A stretch of 64,000 nt of DNA from Nansenia antarctica (Eukaryota; Chordata; Actinopteri; Argentiniformes; Microstomatidae). Under the pieces are notes generated by a model that saw only the letters and a program-made list of their open reading frames with translations, ran no database searches and had not been told where the DNA came from. The stretch is taken from positions 310,001 to 374,000 of the forward strand of contig CAXDII010000400.1 in NCBI GenBank assembly GCA_963989245.1, read 5' to 3'. Position 1 is the stretch's first letter. Every line of letters starts with the position of its first letter. This document shows positions 41,263 to 52,651 of the stretch, one piece after another. Position numbers and translations under genes: made by a program.

Positions 41263-41333
41263 ATTATAGGATTATTCAACAACAAGTCAAAATGTGCTCC
41301 AGAAAAGCAGAAAACAACACTGATAGAACTTGA
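41263..41333. repeat. A/B hybrid satellite monomer 4
   Basis: Same structure as the hybrid at 37760, at exactly 3503 bp distance, so it arose by duplication of that hybrid or the reverse. Confidence 0.88.
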
Positions 41334-42100
41334 GAACGAATGCAAAAAACAGTCCACTCTCAGAACAGGCCGCTTGGACACTTTCAGAACAGCTCTGTTA
41401 ATGACTGAAAACAGCTCTCGAAGAGATTGTCAAAAGAGACTCTGAAAACGAAACGTTGATCACTTTTGAGCAAAAGGCTGCACACACGCAATTCAAGTTG
41501 CTCTGATTGTCATTTAGAGTTACATTATAGGATTATTCAACAACAAGTCAAAATGTGCTCGTGAAAGGCAGAAAACAACACTTTGATAGTTTGATATAAC
41601 TTGAGAACGAATGCAAAAAACACTCCACTCTAAGAACAGGCCGCTTGGATACTTTCAGAACAGCTCTGTTAATGACTGAAAACAGCTCTCGAAGAGATTG
41701 TCAAAAGAGACTCCGAAAACGAAACGTTGATCACTTTTGAGCAAAAGGCTGCACACACGCAATTCAAGTTGCTCTGATTGTCATTTAAAGTTACATTATA
41801 GGATTATTCAACAACAAGTTAAAATGTGCTCGTGAAAGGCAGAAAACAACACTTTGATAGTTTGATATAACTTGAGAACGAATGCAAAAAACAGTCCACT
41901 CTAAGAACAGGCCGCTTGGACACTTTCAGAACAGCTCTGTTAATGACTGAAAACAGCTCTCGAAGAGATTGTCAAAAGAGACTCCGAAAACGAAACGTTG
42001 ATCACTTTTGAGCAAAAGGCTGCACACACGCAATTCAAGTTGCTCTGATTGTCATTTAGAGTTACATTATAGGATTATTCAACAACAAGTCAAAATGTGC

Positions 42101-45100
42101 TCGTGAAAGGCAGAAAACAACACTTTGATAGTTTGATATAACTTGAGAACGAATGCAAAAAACAGTCCACTCTAAGAACAGGCCGCTTGGACACTTTCAG
42201 AACAGCTCTGTTAATGACTGAAAACAGCTCTCGAAGAGATTGTCAAAAGAGACTCTGAAAACGAAACGTTGATCACTTTTGAGCAAAAGGCTGCACACAC
42301 GCAATTCAAGTTGCACTGATTGTCATTTAGAGTTACATTATAGGATTATTCAACAACAAGTCAAAATGTGCTCGTGAAAGGCAGAAAACAACACTTTGAT
42401 AGTTTGATATAACTTGAGAACGAATGCAAAAAACAGTCCACTCTAAGAACAGGCCGCTTGGACACTTTCAGAACAGCTCTGTTAATGACTAAAAACAGCT
42501 CTCGAAGAGATTGTCAAAAGAGACTCCGAAAACGAAACGTTGACCACTTTTGAGCAAAAGGCTGCACACACGCAATTCAAGTTGCTCTGATTGTCATTTA
42601 GAGTTACATTATAGGATTATTCAACAACAAGTCAAAATGTGCTCGTGAAAGGCAGAAAACAACACTTTGATAGTTTGATATAACTTGAGAACGAATGCAA
42701 AAAACAGTCCACTCTAAGAACAGGCCGCTTGGACACTTTCAGAACAGCTCTGTTAATGACTGAAAACAGCTCTCGAAGAGATTGTCAAAAGAGACTCCGA
42801 AAACGAAACGTTGATCACTTTTGAGCAAAAGGCTGCACACACGCAATTCAAGTTGCTCTGATTGTCATTTAGAGTTACATTATAGGATTATTCAACAACA
42901 AGTCAAAATGTGCTCGTGAAAGGCAGAAAACAACACTTTGATAGTTTGATATAACTTGAGAACGAATGCAAAAAACAGTCCACTCTAAGAACAGGCCGCT
43001 TGGACACTTTCAGAACAGCTCTGTTAATGACTGAAAACAGCTCTCGAAGAGATTGTCAAAAGAGACTCCGAAAACGAAACGTTGATCACTTTTGAGCAAA
43101 AGGCTGCACACACGCAATTCAAGTTGCTCTGATTGTCATTTAGAGTTACATTATAGGATTATTCAACAGCAAGTCAAAATGTGCTCGTGAAAGGCAGAAA
43201 ACAACACTTTGATAGTTTGATATAACTTGAGAACGAATGCAAAAAACAGTCCACTCTAAGAACAGGCCGCTTGGACACTTTCAGAACAGCTCTGTTAATG
43301 ACTGAAAACAGCTCTCGAAGAGATTGTCAAAAGAGACTCTGAAAACGAAACGTTGATCACTTTTGAGCAAAAGGCTGCACACACGCAATTCAAGTTGCAC
43401 TGATTGTCATTTAGAGTTACATTATAGGATTATTCAACAACAAGTCAAAATGTGCTCGTGAAAGGCAGAAAACAACACTTTGATAGTTTGATATAACTTG
43501 AGAACGAATGCAAAAAACAGTCCACTCTAAGAACAGGCCGCTTGGACACTTTCAGAACAGCTCTGTTAATGACTGAAAACAGCTCTCGAAGAGATTGTCA
43601 AAAGAGACTCCGAAAACGAAACGTTGATCACTTTTGAGCAAAAGGCTGCACACACGCAATTCAAGTTGCTCTGATTGTCATTTAGAGTTACATTATAGGA
43701 TTATTCAACAACAAGTCAAAATGTGCTCGTGAAAGGCAGAAAACAACACTTTGATAGTTTGATATAACTTGAGAACGAATGCAAAAAACAGTCCACTCTA
43801 AGAACAGGCCGCTTGGACACTTTCAGAACAGCTCTGTTAATGACTGAAAACAGCTCTCGAAGAGATTGTCAAAAGAGACTCCGAAAACGAAACGTTGATC
43901 ACTTTTGAGCAAAAGGCTGCACACACGCAATTCAAGTTGCTCTGATTGTCATTTAGAGTTACATTATAGGATTATTCAACAACAAGTCAAAATGTGCTCG
44001 TGAAAGGCAGAAAACAACACTTTGATAGTTTGATATAACTTGAGAACGAATGCAAAAAACAGTCCACTCTAAGAACAGGCCGCTTGGACACTTTCAGAAC
44101 AGCTCTGTTAATGACTGAAAACAGCTCTCGAAGAGATTGTCAAAAGAGACTCCGAAAACGAAACGTTGATCACTTTTGAGCAAAAGGCTGCACACACGCA
44201 ATTCAAGTTGCTCTGATTGTCATTTAGAGTTACATTATAGGATTATTCAACAACAAGTCAAAATGTGCTCGTGAAAGGCAGAAAACAACACTTTGATAGT
44301 TTGATATAACTTGAGAACGAATGCAAAAAACAGTCCACTCTAAGAACAGGCCGCTTGGACACTTTCAGAACAGCTCTGTTAATGACTGAAAACAGCTCTC
44401 GAAGAGATTGTCAAAAGAGACTCCGAAAACGAAACGTTGATCACTTTTGAGCAAAAGGCTGCACACACGCAATTCAAGTTGCTCTGATTGTCATTTAGAG
44501 TTACATTATAGGATTATTCAACAACAAGTCAAAATGTGCTCGTGAAAGGCAGAAAACAACACTTTGATAGTTTGATATAACTTGAGAACGAATGCAAAAA
44601 ACAGTCCACTCTAAGAACAGGCCGCTTGGACACTTTCAGAACAGCTCTGTTAATGACTGAAAACAGCTCTCGAAGAGATTGTCAAAAGAGACTCCGAAAA
44701 CGAAACGTTGATCACTTTTGAGCAAAAGGCTGCACACACGCAATTCAAGTTGCTCTGATTGTCATTTAGAGTTACATTATAGGATTATTCAACAACAAGT
44801 CAAAATGTGCTCGTGAAAGGCAGAAAACAACACTTTGATAGTTTGATATAACTTGAGAACGAATGCAAAAAACAGTCCACTCTAAGAACAGGCCGCTTGG
44901 ACACTTTCAGAACAGCTCTGTTAATGACTGAAAACAGCTCTCGAAGAGATTGTCAAAAGAGACTCCGAAAACGAAACGTTGATCACTTTTGAGCAAAAGG
45001 CTGCACACACGCAATTCAAGTTGCTCTGATTGTCATTTAGAGTTACATTATAGGATTATTCAACAACAAGTCAAAATGTGCTCGTGAAAGGCAGAAAACA

Positions 45101-48037
45101 ACACTTTGATAGTTTGATATAACTTGAGAACGAATGCAAAAAACAGTCCACTCTAAGAACAGGCCGCTTTGGACACTTTCAGAACAGCTCTGTTAATGAC
45201 TGAAAACAGCTCTCGAAGAGATTGTCAAAAGAGACTCCGAAAACGAAACGTTGATCACTTTTGAGCAAAAGGCTGCACACACGCAATTCAAGTTGCTCTG
45301 ATTGTCATTTAGAGTTACATTATAGGATTATTCAACAACAAGTCAAAATGTGCTCGTGAAAGGCAGAAAACAACACTTTGATAGTTTGATATAACTTGAG
45401 AACGAATGCAAAAAACAGTCCACTCTAAGAACAGGCCGCTTGGACACTTTCAGAACAGCTCTGTTAATGACTGAAAACAGCTCTCGAAGAGATTGTCAAA
45501 AGAGACTCCGAAAACGAAACGTTGATCACTTTTGAGCAAAAGGCTGCACACACGCAATTCAAGTTGCTCTGATTGTCATTTAGAGTTACATTATAGGATT
45601 ATTCAACAACAAGTCAAAATGTGCTCGTGAAAGGCAGAAAACAACACTTTGATAGTTTGATATAACTTGAGAACGAATGCAAAAAACAGTCCACTCTAAG
45701 AACAGGCCGCTTGGACACTTTCAGAACAGCTCTGTTAATGACTGAAAACAGCTCTCGAAGAGATTGTCAAAAGAGACTCCGAAAACGAAACGTTGATCAC
45801 TTTTGAGCAAAAGGCTGCACACACGCAATTCAAGTTGCTCTGATTGTCATTTAGAGTTACATTATAGGATTATTCAACAACAAGTCAAAATGTGCTCGTG
45901 AAAGGCAGAAAACAACACTTTGATAGTTTGATATAACTTGAGAACGAATGCAAAAAACAGTCCACTCTAAGAACAGGCCGCTTTGGACACTTTCAGAACA
46001 GCTCTGTTAATGACTGAAAACAGCTCTCGAAGAGATTGTCAAAAGAGACTCCGAAAACGAAACGTTGATCACTTTTGAGCAAAAGGCTGCACACACGCAA
46101 TTCAAGTTGCTCTGATTGTCATTTAGAGTTACATTATAGGATTATTCAACAACAAGTCAAAATGTGCTCGTGAAAGGCAGAAAACAACACTTTGATAGTT
46201 TGATATAACTTGAGAACGAATGCAAAAAACAGTCCACTCTAAGAACAGGCCGCTTGGACACTTTCAGAACAGCTCTGTTAATGACTGAAAACAGCTCTCG
46301 AAGAGATTGTCAAAAGAGACTCCGAAAACGAAACGTTGATCACTTTTGAGCAAAAGGCTGCACACACGCAATTCAAGTTGCTCTGATTGTCATTTAGAGT
46401 TACATTATAGGATTATTCAACAACAAGTCAAAATGTGCTCGTGAAAGGCAGAAAACAACACTTTGATAGTTTGATATAACTTGAGAACGAATGCAAAAAA
46501 CAGTCCACTCTAAGAACAGGCCGCTTGGACACTTTCAGAACAGCTCTGTTAATGACTGAAAACAGCTCTCGAAGAGATTGTCAAAAGAGACTCCGAAAAC
46601 GAAACGTTGATCACTTTTGAGCAAAAGGCTGCACACACGCAATTCAAGTTGCTCTGATTGTCATTTAGAGTTACATTATAGGATTATTCAACAACAAGTC
46701 AAAATGTGCTCGTGAAAGGCAGAAAACAACACTTTGATAGTTTGATATAACTTGAGAACGAATGCAAAAAACACTCCACTCTAAGAACAGGCCGCTTGGA
46801 CACTTTCAGAACAGCTCTGTTAATGACTGAAAACAGCTCTCGAAGAGATTGTCAAAAGAGACTCCGAAAACGAAACGTTGATCACTTTTGAGCAAAAGGC
46901 TGCACACACGCAATTCAAGTTGCTCTGATTGTCATTTAAAGTTACATTATAGGATTATTCAACAACAAGTTAAAATGTGCTCGTGAAAGGCAGAAAACAA
47001 CACTTTGATAGTTTGATATAACTTGAGAACGAATGCAAAAAACAGTCCACTCTAAGAACAGGCCGCTTGGACACTTTCAGAACAGCTCTGTTAATGACTG
47101 AAAACAGCTCTCGAAGAGATTGTCAAAAGAGACTCCGAAAACGAAACGTTGATCACTTTTGAGCAAAATGCTGCACACACGCAATTCAAGTTGCTCTGAT
47201 TGTCATTTAGAGTTACATTATAGGATTATTCAACAACAAGTCAAAATGTGCTCGTGAAAGGCAGAAAACAACACTTTGATAGTTTGATATAACTTGAGAA
47301 CGAATGCAAAAAACAGTCCACTCTAAGAATAGGCCGCTTGGACACTTTCAGAACAGCTCTGTTAATGACTGAAAACAGCTCTCGAAGAGATTGTCAAAAG
47401 AGACTCCGAAAACGAAACGTTGATCACTTTTGAGCAAAAGGCTGCACACACGCAATTCAAGTTGCTCTGATTGTCATTTAGAGTTACATTATAGGATTAT
47501 TCAACAACAAGTCAAAATGTGCTCGTGAAAGGCAGAAAACAACACTTTGATAGTTTGATATAACTTGAGAACGAATGCAAAAAACAGTCCACTCTAAGAA
47601 CAGGCCGCTTGGACACTTTCAGAACAGCTCTGTTAATGACTGAAAACAGCTCTCGAAGAGATTGTCAAAAGAGACTCTGAAAACGAAACGTTGATCACTT
47701 TTGAGCAAAAGGCTGCACACACGCAATTCAAGTTGCTCTGATTGTCATTTAGAGTTACATTATAGGATTATTCAACAACAAGTCAAAATGTGCTCGTGAA
47801 AGGCAGAAAACAACACTTTGATAGTTTGATATAACTTGAGAACGAATGCAAAAAACAGTCCACTCTAAGAACAGGCCGCTTGGACACTTTCAGAACAGCT
47901 CTGTTAATGACTGAAAACAGCTCTCGAAGAGATTGTCAAAAGAGACTCCGAAAACGAAACGTTGATCACTTTTGAGCAAAAGGCTGCACACACGCAATTC
48001 AAGTTGCTCTGATTGTCATTTAGAGTTACATTATAGG
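42101..48037. repeat. Homogeneous A-type satellite segment
   Basis: No B-type or hybrid monomer occurs from 41334 to 48037. Between about 43.4 and 46.7 kb nearly every monomer has the same haplotype (A at 64, C at 146) with few private changes. An extra T (ccgctttggac) appears at 45167 and 45981, 814 bp apart, that is three monomers plus the inserted base. One cassette (aacactcc, tttaaag, caaaatgc, aagaatagg) lies near 46.7-47.3 kb. Confidence 0.9.
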
Positions 48038-51000
48038 AGCATTCAGCAACAAGTCAAAATGTGCTCCAGAAAAGCAGAAAACAACACTGATAGAACTTGA
48101 GAACGAATGCAAAAAACAGTCCACTCTCAGAACAGGCCGCTTGGACACTTTCAGAACAGCTCTGTTAATGACTGAAAACAGCTCTCGAAGAGATTGTCAA
48201 AAGAGACTCTGAAAACGAAACGTTGATCACTTTTGAGCAAAAGGCTGCACACACGCAATTCAAGTTGCTCTGATTGTCATTTAGAGTTACATTATAGGAT
48301 TATTCAACAACAAGTCAAAATGTGCTCGTGAAAGGCAGAAAACAACACTTTGATAGTTTGATATAACTTGAGAACGAATGCAAAAAACACTCCACTCTAA
48401 GAACAGGCCGCTTGGACACTTTCAGAACAGCTCTGTTAATGACTGAAAACAGCTCTCGAAGAGATTGTCAAAAGAGACTCCGAAAACGAAACGTTGATCA
48501 CTTTTGAGCAAAAGGCTGCACACACGCAATTCAAGTTGCTCTGATTGTCATTTAGAGTTACATTATAGGAGCATTCAGCAACAAGTCAAAATGTGCTCCA
48601 GAAAAGCAGAAAACAACACTGATAGAACTTGAGAACGAATGCAAAAAACAGTCCACTCTAAGAACAGGCCGCTTGGACACTTTCAGAACAGCTCTGTTAA
48701 TGACTGAAAACAGCTCTCGAAGAGATTGTCAAAAGAGACTCTGAAAACGAAACGTTGATCACTTTTGAGCAAAAGGCTGCACACACGCAATTCAAGTTGC
48801 ACTGATTGTCATTTAGAGTTACATTATAGGATTATTCAACAACAAGTCAAAATGTGCTCGTGAAAGGCAGAAAACAACACTTTGATAGTTTGATATAACT
48901 TGAGAACGAATGCAAAAAACAGTCCACTCTAAGAACAGGCCGCTTGGACACTTTCAGAACAGCTCTGTTAATGACTGAAAACAGCTCTCGAAGAGATTGT
49001 CAAAAGAGACTCCGAAAACGAAACGTTGACCACTTTTGAGCAAAAGGCTGCACACACGCAATTCAAGTTGCTCTGATTGTCATTTAGAGTTACATTATAG
49101 GATTATTCAACAACAAGTCAAAATGTGCTCGTGAAAGGCAGAAAACAACACTTTGATAGTTTGATATAACTTGAGAACGAATGCAAAAAACAGTCCACTC
49201 TAAGAACAGGCCGCTTGGACACTTTCAGAACAGCTCTGTTAATGACTGAAAACAGCTCTCGAAGAGATTGTCAAAAGAGACTCCGAAAACGAAACGTTTA
49301 TCACTTTTGAGCAAAAGGCTGCACACACGCAATTCAAGTTGCTCTGATTGTCATTTAGAGTTACATTATAGGATTATTCAACAACAAGTCAAAATGTGCT
49401 CGTGAAAGGCAGAAAACAACACTTTGATAGTTTGATATAACTTGAGAACGAATGCAAAAAACACTCCACTCTAAGAACAGGCCGCTTGGACACTTTCAGA
49501 ACAGCTCTGTTAATGACTGAAAACAGCTCTCGAAGAGATTGTCAAAAGAGACTCCGAAAACGAAACGTTGATCACTTTTGAGCAAAAGGCTGCACACACG
49601 CAATTCAAGTTGCTCTGATTGTCATTTAAAGTTACATTATAGGATTATTCAACAACAAGTTAAAATGTGCTCGTGAAAGGCAGAAAACAACACTTTGATA
49701 GTTTGATATAACTTGAGAACGAATGCAAAAAACAGTCCACTCTAAGAACAGGCCGCTTGGACACTTTCAGAACAGCTCTGTTAATGACTGAAAACAGCTC
49801 TCGAAGAGATTGTCAAAAGAGACTCCGAAAACGAAACGTTGATCACTTTTGAGCAAAAGGCTGCACACACGCAATTCAAGTTGCTCTGATTGTCATTTAG
49901 AGTTACATTATAGGATTATTCAACAACAAGTCAAAATGTGCTCGTGAAAGGCAGAAAACAACACTTTGATAGTTTGATATAACTTGAGAACGAATGCAAA
50001 AAACAGTCCACTCTAAGAACAGGCCGCTTGGACACTTTCAGAACAGCTCTGTTAATGACTGAAAACAGCTCTCGAAGAGATTGTCAAAAGAGACTCTGAA
50101 AACGAAACGTTGATCACTTTTGAGCAAAAGGCTGCACACACGCAATTCAAGTTGCTCTGATTGTCATTTAGAGTTACATTATAGGATTATTCAACAACAA
50201 GTCAAAATGTGCTCGTGAAAGGCAGAAAACAACACTTTGATAGTTTGATATAACTTGAGAACGAATGCAAAAAACAGTCCACTCTAAGAACAGGCCGCTT
50301 GGACACTTTCAGAACAGCTCTGTTAATGACTGAAAACAGCTCTCGAAGAGATTGTCAAAAGAGACTCCGAAAACGAAACGTTGATCACTTTTGAGCAAAA
50401 GGCTGCACACACGCAATTCAAGTTGCTCTGATTGTCATTTAGAGTTACATTATAGGAGCATTCAGCAACAAGTCAAAATGTGCTCCAGAAAAGCAGAAAA
50501 CAACACTGATAGAACTTGAGAACGAATGCAAAAAACAGTCCACTCTCAGAACAGGCCGCTTGGACACTTTCAGAACAGCTCTGTTAATGACTGAAAACAG
50601 CTCTCGAAGAGATTGTCAAAAGAGACTCTGAAAACGAAACGTTGATCACTTTTGAGCAAAAGGCTGCACACACGCAATTCAAGTTGCTCTGATTGTCATT
50701 TAGAGTTACATTATAGGATTATTCAACAACAAGTCAAAATGTGCTCGTGAAAGGCAGAAAACAACACTTTGATAGTTTGATATAACTTGAGAACGAATGC
50801 AAAAAACACTCCACTCTAAGAACAGGCCGCTTGGACACTTTCAGAACAGCTCTGTTAATGACTGAAAACAGCTCTCGAAGAGATTGTCAAAAGAGACTCC
50901 GAAAACGAAACGTTGATCACTTTTGAGCAAAAGGCTGCACACACGCAATTCAAGTTGCTCTGATTGTCATTTAGAGTTACATTATAGGAGCATTCAGCAA

Positions 51001-52320
51001 CAAGTCAAAATGTGCTCCAGAAAAGCAGAAAACAACACTGATAGAACTTGAGAACGAATGCAAAAAACAGTCCACTCTAAGAACAGGCCGCTTGGACACT
51101 TTCAGAACAGCTCTGTTAATGACTGAAAACAGCTCTCGAAGAGATTGTCAAAAGAGACTCTGAAAACGAAACGTTGATCACTTTTGAGCAAAAGGCTGCA
51201 CACACGCAATTCAAGTTGCACTGATTGTCATTTAGAGTTACATTATAGGATTATTCAACAACAAGTCAAAATGTGCTCGTGAAAGGCAGAAAACAACACT
51301 TTGATAGTTTGATATAACTTGAGAACGAATGCAAAAAACAGTCCACTCTAAGAACAGGCCGCTTGGACACTTTCAGAACAGCTCTGTTAATGACTGAAAA
51401 CAGCTCTCGAAGAGATTGTCAAAAGAGACTCCGAAAACGAAACGTTGACCACTTTTGAGCAAAAGGCTGCACACACGCAATTCAAGTTGCTCTGATTGTC
51501 ATTTAGAGTTACATTATAGGATTATTCAACAACAAGTCAAAATGTGCTCGTGAAAGGCAGAAAACAACACTTTGATAGTTTGATATAACTTGAGAACGAA
51601 TGCAAAAAACAGTCCACTCTAAGAACAGGCCGCTTGGACACTTTCAGAACAGCTCTGTTAATGACTGAAAACAGCTCTCGAAGAGATTGTCAAAAGAGAC
51701 TCCGAAAACGAAACGTTTATCACTTTTGAGCAAAAGGCTGCACACACGCAATTCAAGTTGCTCTGATTGTCATTTAGAGTTACATTATAGGATTATTCAA
51801 CAACAAGTCAAAATGTGCTCGTGAAAGGCAGAAAACAACACTTTGATAGTTTGATATAACTTGAGAACGAATGCAAAAAACAGTCCACTCTAAGAACAGG
51901 CCGCTTGGACACTTTCAGAACAGCTCTGTTAATGACTGAAAACAGCTCTCGAAGAGATTGTCAAAAGAGACTCTGAAAACGAAACGTTGATCACTTTTGA
52001 GCAAAAGGCTGCACACACGCAATTCAAGTTGCTCTGATTGTCATTTAGAGTTACATTATAGGATTATTCAACAACAAGTCAAAATGTGCTCGTGAAAGGC
52101 AGAAAACAACACTTTGATAGTTTGATATAACTTGAGAACGAATGCAAAAAACAGTCCACTCTAAGAACAGGCCGCTTGGACACTTTCAGAACAGCTCTGT
52201 TAATGACTGAAAACAGCTCTCGAAGAGATTGTCAAAAGAGACTCCGAAAACGAAACGTTGATCACTTTTGAGCAAAAGGCTGCACACACGCAATTCAAGT
52301 TGCTCTGATTGTCATTTAGA
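48038..52320. repeat. 2419-bp displaced higher-order repeat at the array end
   Basis: Paired B monomers 532 bp apart occur at 48038/48570 and again at 50457/50989, 2419 bp later. Linked rare variants follow in both: gttgcactg, gttgaccac (49024 and 51443, as cgttgacc) and cgtttatcac (49295 and 51714). The two copies stop matching after about 49.4/51.8 kb, where copy 1 has a tttaaag cassette and copy 2 does not. The same B pair with gttgcactg and gttgaccac also occurs at 34004-35000, exactly 14034 bp upstream of the first copy. Confidence 0.92.
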
Positions 52321-52334
52321 CAGTGGCGTAGCGG
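52313..52334. mobile_element. hAT-like transposon terminus inserted in a satellite monomer
   Basis: The last monomer is canonical through tcatttaga (ends 52320), then changes abruptly to CAGTGGCGTAGCGG. CAGTGGCGTA-type ends are, from my knowledge, typical of hAT-superfamily DNA transposons. If so, the 8-bp target duplicate would be catttaga (52313-52320). It does not fit the usual hAT target pattern nTnnnnAn, which lowers confidence. The complementary terminus (ending CTACGCCACTG) is not found in 52335-53176 and could lie beyond the window. Confidence 0.55.
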
Positions 52335-52358
52335 ACGGGCCCGCAAGCGACGCACCGC

Positions 52359-52387
52359 GGGGGGGCCCCAGCCACTAGGGGGCCCCC
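52359..52387. repeat. Subterminal G/C palindromes
   Basis: Two G-run/C-run palindromes lie 19 bp apart: seven G then four C (52359-52369) and GGGGGCCCCC (52378-52387). G/C-rich subterminal repeats next to a terminal inverted repeat are where hAT transposases often bind, so a binding role is possible but inferred. The extreme base composition contrasts with the A-rich satellite on the left. Confidence 0.6.
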
Positions 52388-52500
52388 TAACATTGGATCC
52401 ATTTTTTTTTTTTATAATTTAAAAATATATAAAACAAAGAAAATAAGTGGCCCTTCATTGTGTCAACCTTAATTTTAATATATAGGCCTATATTTAAAAA

Positions 52501-52547
52501 TATATACATGGTTAGCCGTATCCAATAGCAACATGACTTTGACGTCA
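52501..52547 (+). promoter_or_regulatory. Possible promoter elements upstream of the MSKRKY frame
   Basis: Visible motifs are TATATA (52501-52506), CCAAT (52522-52526) and a perfect cAMP-response-element palindrome TGACGTCA (52540-52547), all within 75 bp upstream of the ATG at 52574. The order, with the TATA-like motif upstream of CCAAT, is not that of a classical promoter. The T/A motif could be chance in A/T-rich DNA. The CRE is the least likely to be random. Confidence 0.3.
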
Positions 52548-52573
52548 CACGTAGGCAGCGAGACACAAGGAAA

Positions 52574-52651
52574 ATGAGCAAGCGAAAATACAATACAAAG
52601 TACAATAAGCATTCTTTAGGTGGTGATAGATTCTCTATTCGGACATTATAG
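52574..52651 (+). pseudogene. Truncated 25-codon frame resembling a hAT/ZBED-type transposase start
   Basis: ATG at 52574 opens a frame beginning MSKRKYNTKYNKHS that ends at TAG (52649-52651) after 25 codons. A start of the form M-S-K-R-K-Y-x-x-x-Y is, from memory, common in hAT-derived ZBED5/FAM200-like proteins, where a BED-type zinc finger follows. Here no Cys/His pattern of a BED finger follows in this or the shifted frame, so the gene is broken or the likeness is chance. An overlapping frame (52620-52940, 106 codons, starting at GTG) continues in the +1 phase without a recognisable domain. The context, about 250 bp inside a hAT-like terminus, supports a decayed transposase; the assignment remains tentative. 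Confidence 0.35.

Larger units (their letters stand above)
35376..42100. repeat. 3503-bp higher-order repeat, two tandem copies
   Basis: Copy 1 starts at 35376 and copy 2 at 38879. Rare variants match at exactly 3503 bp: cgaagcgttg (35531 and 39034), the tttaaag marker (about 36122 and 39625), the A/B hybrid junction (37794 and 41297) and cttggatac (38141 and 41644). Similarity in haplotype order fades at about 42.1 kb, where the next monomer carries T rather than C at site 146. Confidence 0.92.
1..52320. repeat. 271-bp satellite DNA array (about 194 monomers)
   Basis: The same 271-bp unit repeats head to tail without inversion or interruption. Taking cagaaaacaacactttgata as unit start, copies begin at 1, 272, 543, 814 and 1085. 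Most monomers differ from each other at only a few positions. Recurrent diagnostic sites, numbered within the monomer, are 64 (A or C), 146 (T or C), 164 (C or T), 224 (T or A), 55 (G or C), 220 (G or A) and 252 (C or T). All frames are closed often; I see no coding potential. Internal short repeats include TTTGATA twice within 15 bp and AACAGCTCT twice within about 30 bp. I find no CENP-B-box-like match (TTCG then A then CGGG spacing). Location at a centromere or heterochromatin is plausible but inferred. The array is cut by the left window edge and by the 52321 junction. Confidence 0.98.

Noticed and set aside
1..52320. CENP-B box in the 271-bp monomer
   Set aside because: I looked for TTCG, A and CGGG at the required spacing in the monomer and found no match on either strand.
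1..52320. Satellite monomers as tRNA-derived or retroelement copies
   Set aside because: No box A/box B promoter pair, poly-A tail, target duplications or dispersed insertion pattern; units are strictly tandem.
52387..52605. 72-codon minus-strand open frame in the spacer
   Set aside because: A low-complexity, hydrophobic translation of A/T-rich DNA including the T12 tract; no support as a gene.
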